A stretch of DNA of 64,000 bases from NCBI GenBank assembly GCA_049514555.1, contig JBEKUY010000002.1:1-64000 (forward strand), written 5' to 3'. The position numbers and the translations under genes were made by a program. Source of the stretch: JBEKUY01 sp049514555. Lineage in GTDB: Bacteria; Acidobacteriota; Terriglobia; Acidiferrales; UBA7541. Positions within the stretch are counted from its first letter, which is position 1. Every line of letters begins with the position of its first letter. The notes beneath the pieces are model-generated. The model was not told the DNA's origin, made no database searches, and worked only from the letters and a program-made list of their open reading frames with translations. Below, in pieces: positions 63,776 to 64,000 of this stretch.

Positions 63776-64000
63776 TCAGCCCTTGCCGGGCTCGCTGTAA
63801 GCACCGACACCGCTCTTGGCCGAATCCCGCTCAAGGCGAGGTCCCTGCTCTCTTGGAACGCTCACCGGTGCGACCGGGCCTATGCGTAGCGCCCGAGCCA
63901 CCGTGAGCGCAGTAACGGCTGCCGCCCCGGATTTCCGCAACGCCCGCGCACAAGCGTCCAGCGTGGCGCCGGTAGTCATTACATCATCTACCAGTAAGAC
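63776..64000 (-). CDS. ComF-like phosphoribosyltransferase, C-terminal part (start outside window)
   Basis: The open frame runs in from the right edge and stops at 63776. The PRPP-binding loop VLLVDDVMTTGATLDACARA, followed by LRKSGAAAVTALTVARA, is the type I PRTase motif as in ComF/GntX proteins, which participate in DNA uptake and metabolism. After it comes an unusual low-complexity tail of about 30 residues. The N-terminal zinc region is not visible, so the assignment is provisional. Confidence 0.75.
   Translation of the reverse strand, partial: VLLVDDVMTTGATLDACARALRKSGAAAVTALTVARALRIGPVAPVSVPREQGPRLERDSAKSGVGAYSEPGKG

Overview
The window looks like a chromosomal segment of an Acidobacteriota bacterium (probably class Terriglobia). 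This is inferred from GC-rich coding with GTG/TTG starts, small exported proteins typical of that phylum, a two-b-subunit F1Fo operon lacking a and c, and IPT/TIG lipoproteins. No 16S gene or other decisive marker is present, so the placement is an inference.

Layout. 1-5079: a truncated STAS-TolC gene behind a textbook sigma-54 promoter, the GAF-GAF-AAA+ sigma-54 activator that probably controls it, and a two-gene operon of a PLP aminotransferase and a class I glutamine amidotransferase-like protein. 5181-19520: an integrated element bounded by a 56-bp direct repeat of the 3' half of tRNA-Leu(CAG), whose intact copy lies at 19465-19551. It encodes a tyrosine integrase, an excisionase-like HTH protein, a lambda-O-like replication gene with an internal iteron array (now split by indels), a P27-type small terminase, an HK97-type major capsid protein, many ATGA-coupled micro-genes and a three-gene operon headed by a proteasome-fold (Ntn) hydrolase. 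No portal, large terminase, tail or lysis gene is visible, so it looks like a phage satellite, or less likely a decayed prophage.

19552-44998: host accessory and metabolic genes (NTF2-like protein, exported PIG-L deacetylase, APC permease, TPR protein, dipeptidyl peptidase III, IPT/TIG lipoprotein, DUF711 protein, glutaryl-CoA-dehydrogenase-like enzyme, HEAT/PilZ-like protein, CPBP protease with a frameshift, DEAD-box helicase, HAD hydrolase). It is interrupted by a complete IS1595-type element (27243-28771) with 8-bp target duplication and three passenger ORFs, and contains a deoC pseudogene. 45197-51159: ATP synthase operon b-b'-delta-alpha-gamma-beta-epsilon. 51198-64000: glutaredoxin, small exported proteins, HtpX, an Hsp20-ClpB heat-shock pair behind a near-consensus promoter, QueA, a phosphoesterase, an unknown protein with a PD-(D/E)XK-like C-terminus behind a palindromic operator, an HNH endonuclease and the C-terminus of a ComF-like phosphoribosyltransferase.

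The most interesting part is the 14.3-kb tRNA-Leu element. It combines a minimal packaging kit (small terminase plus capsid) with its own replication origin, apparent integrase arm sites at both ends, a tandem 61-bp repeat with tRNA-like pieces, and the Ntn-hydrolase operon, which is a candidate undescribed defence, counter-defence or maturation module.
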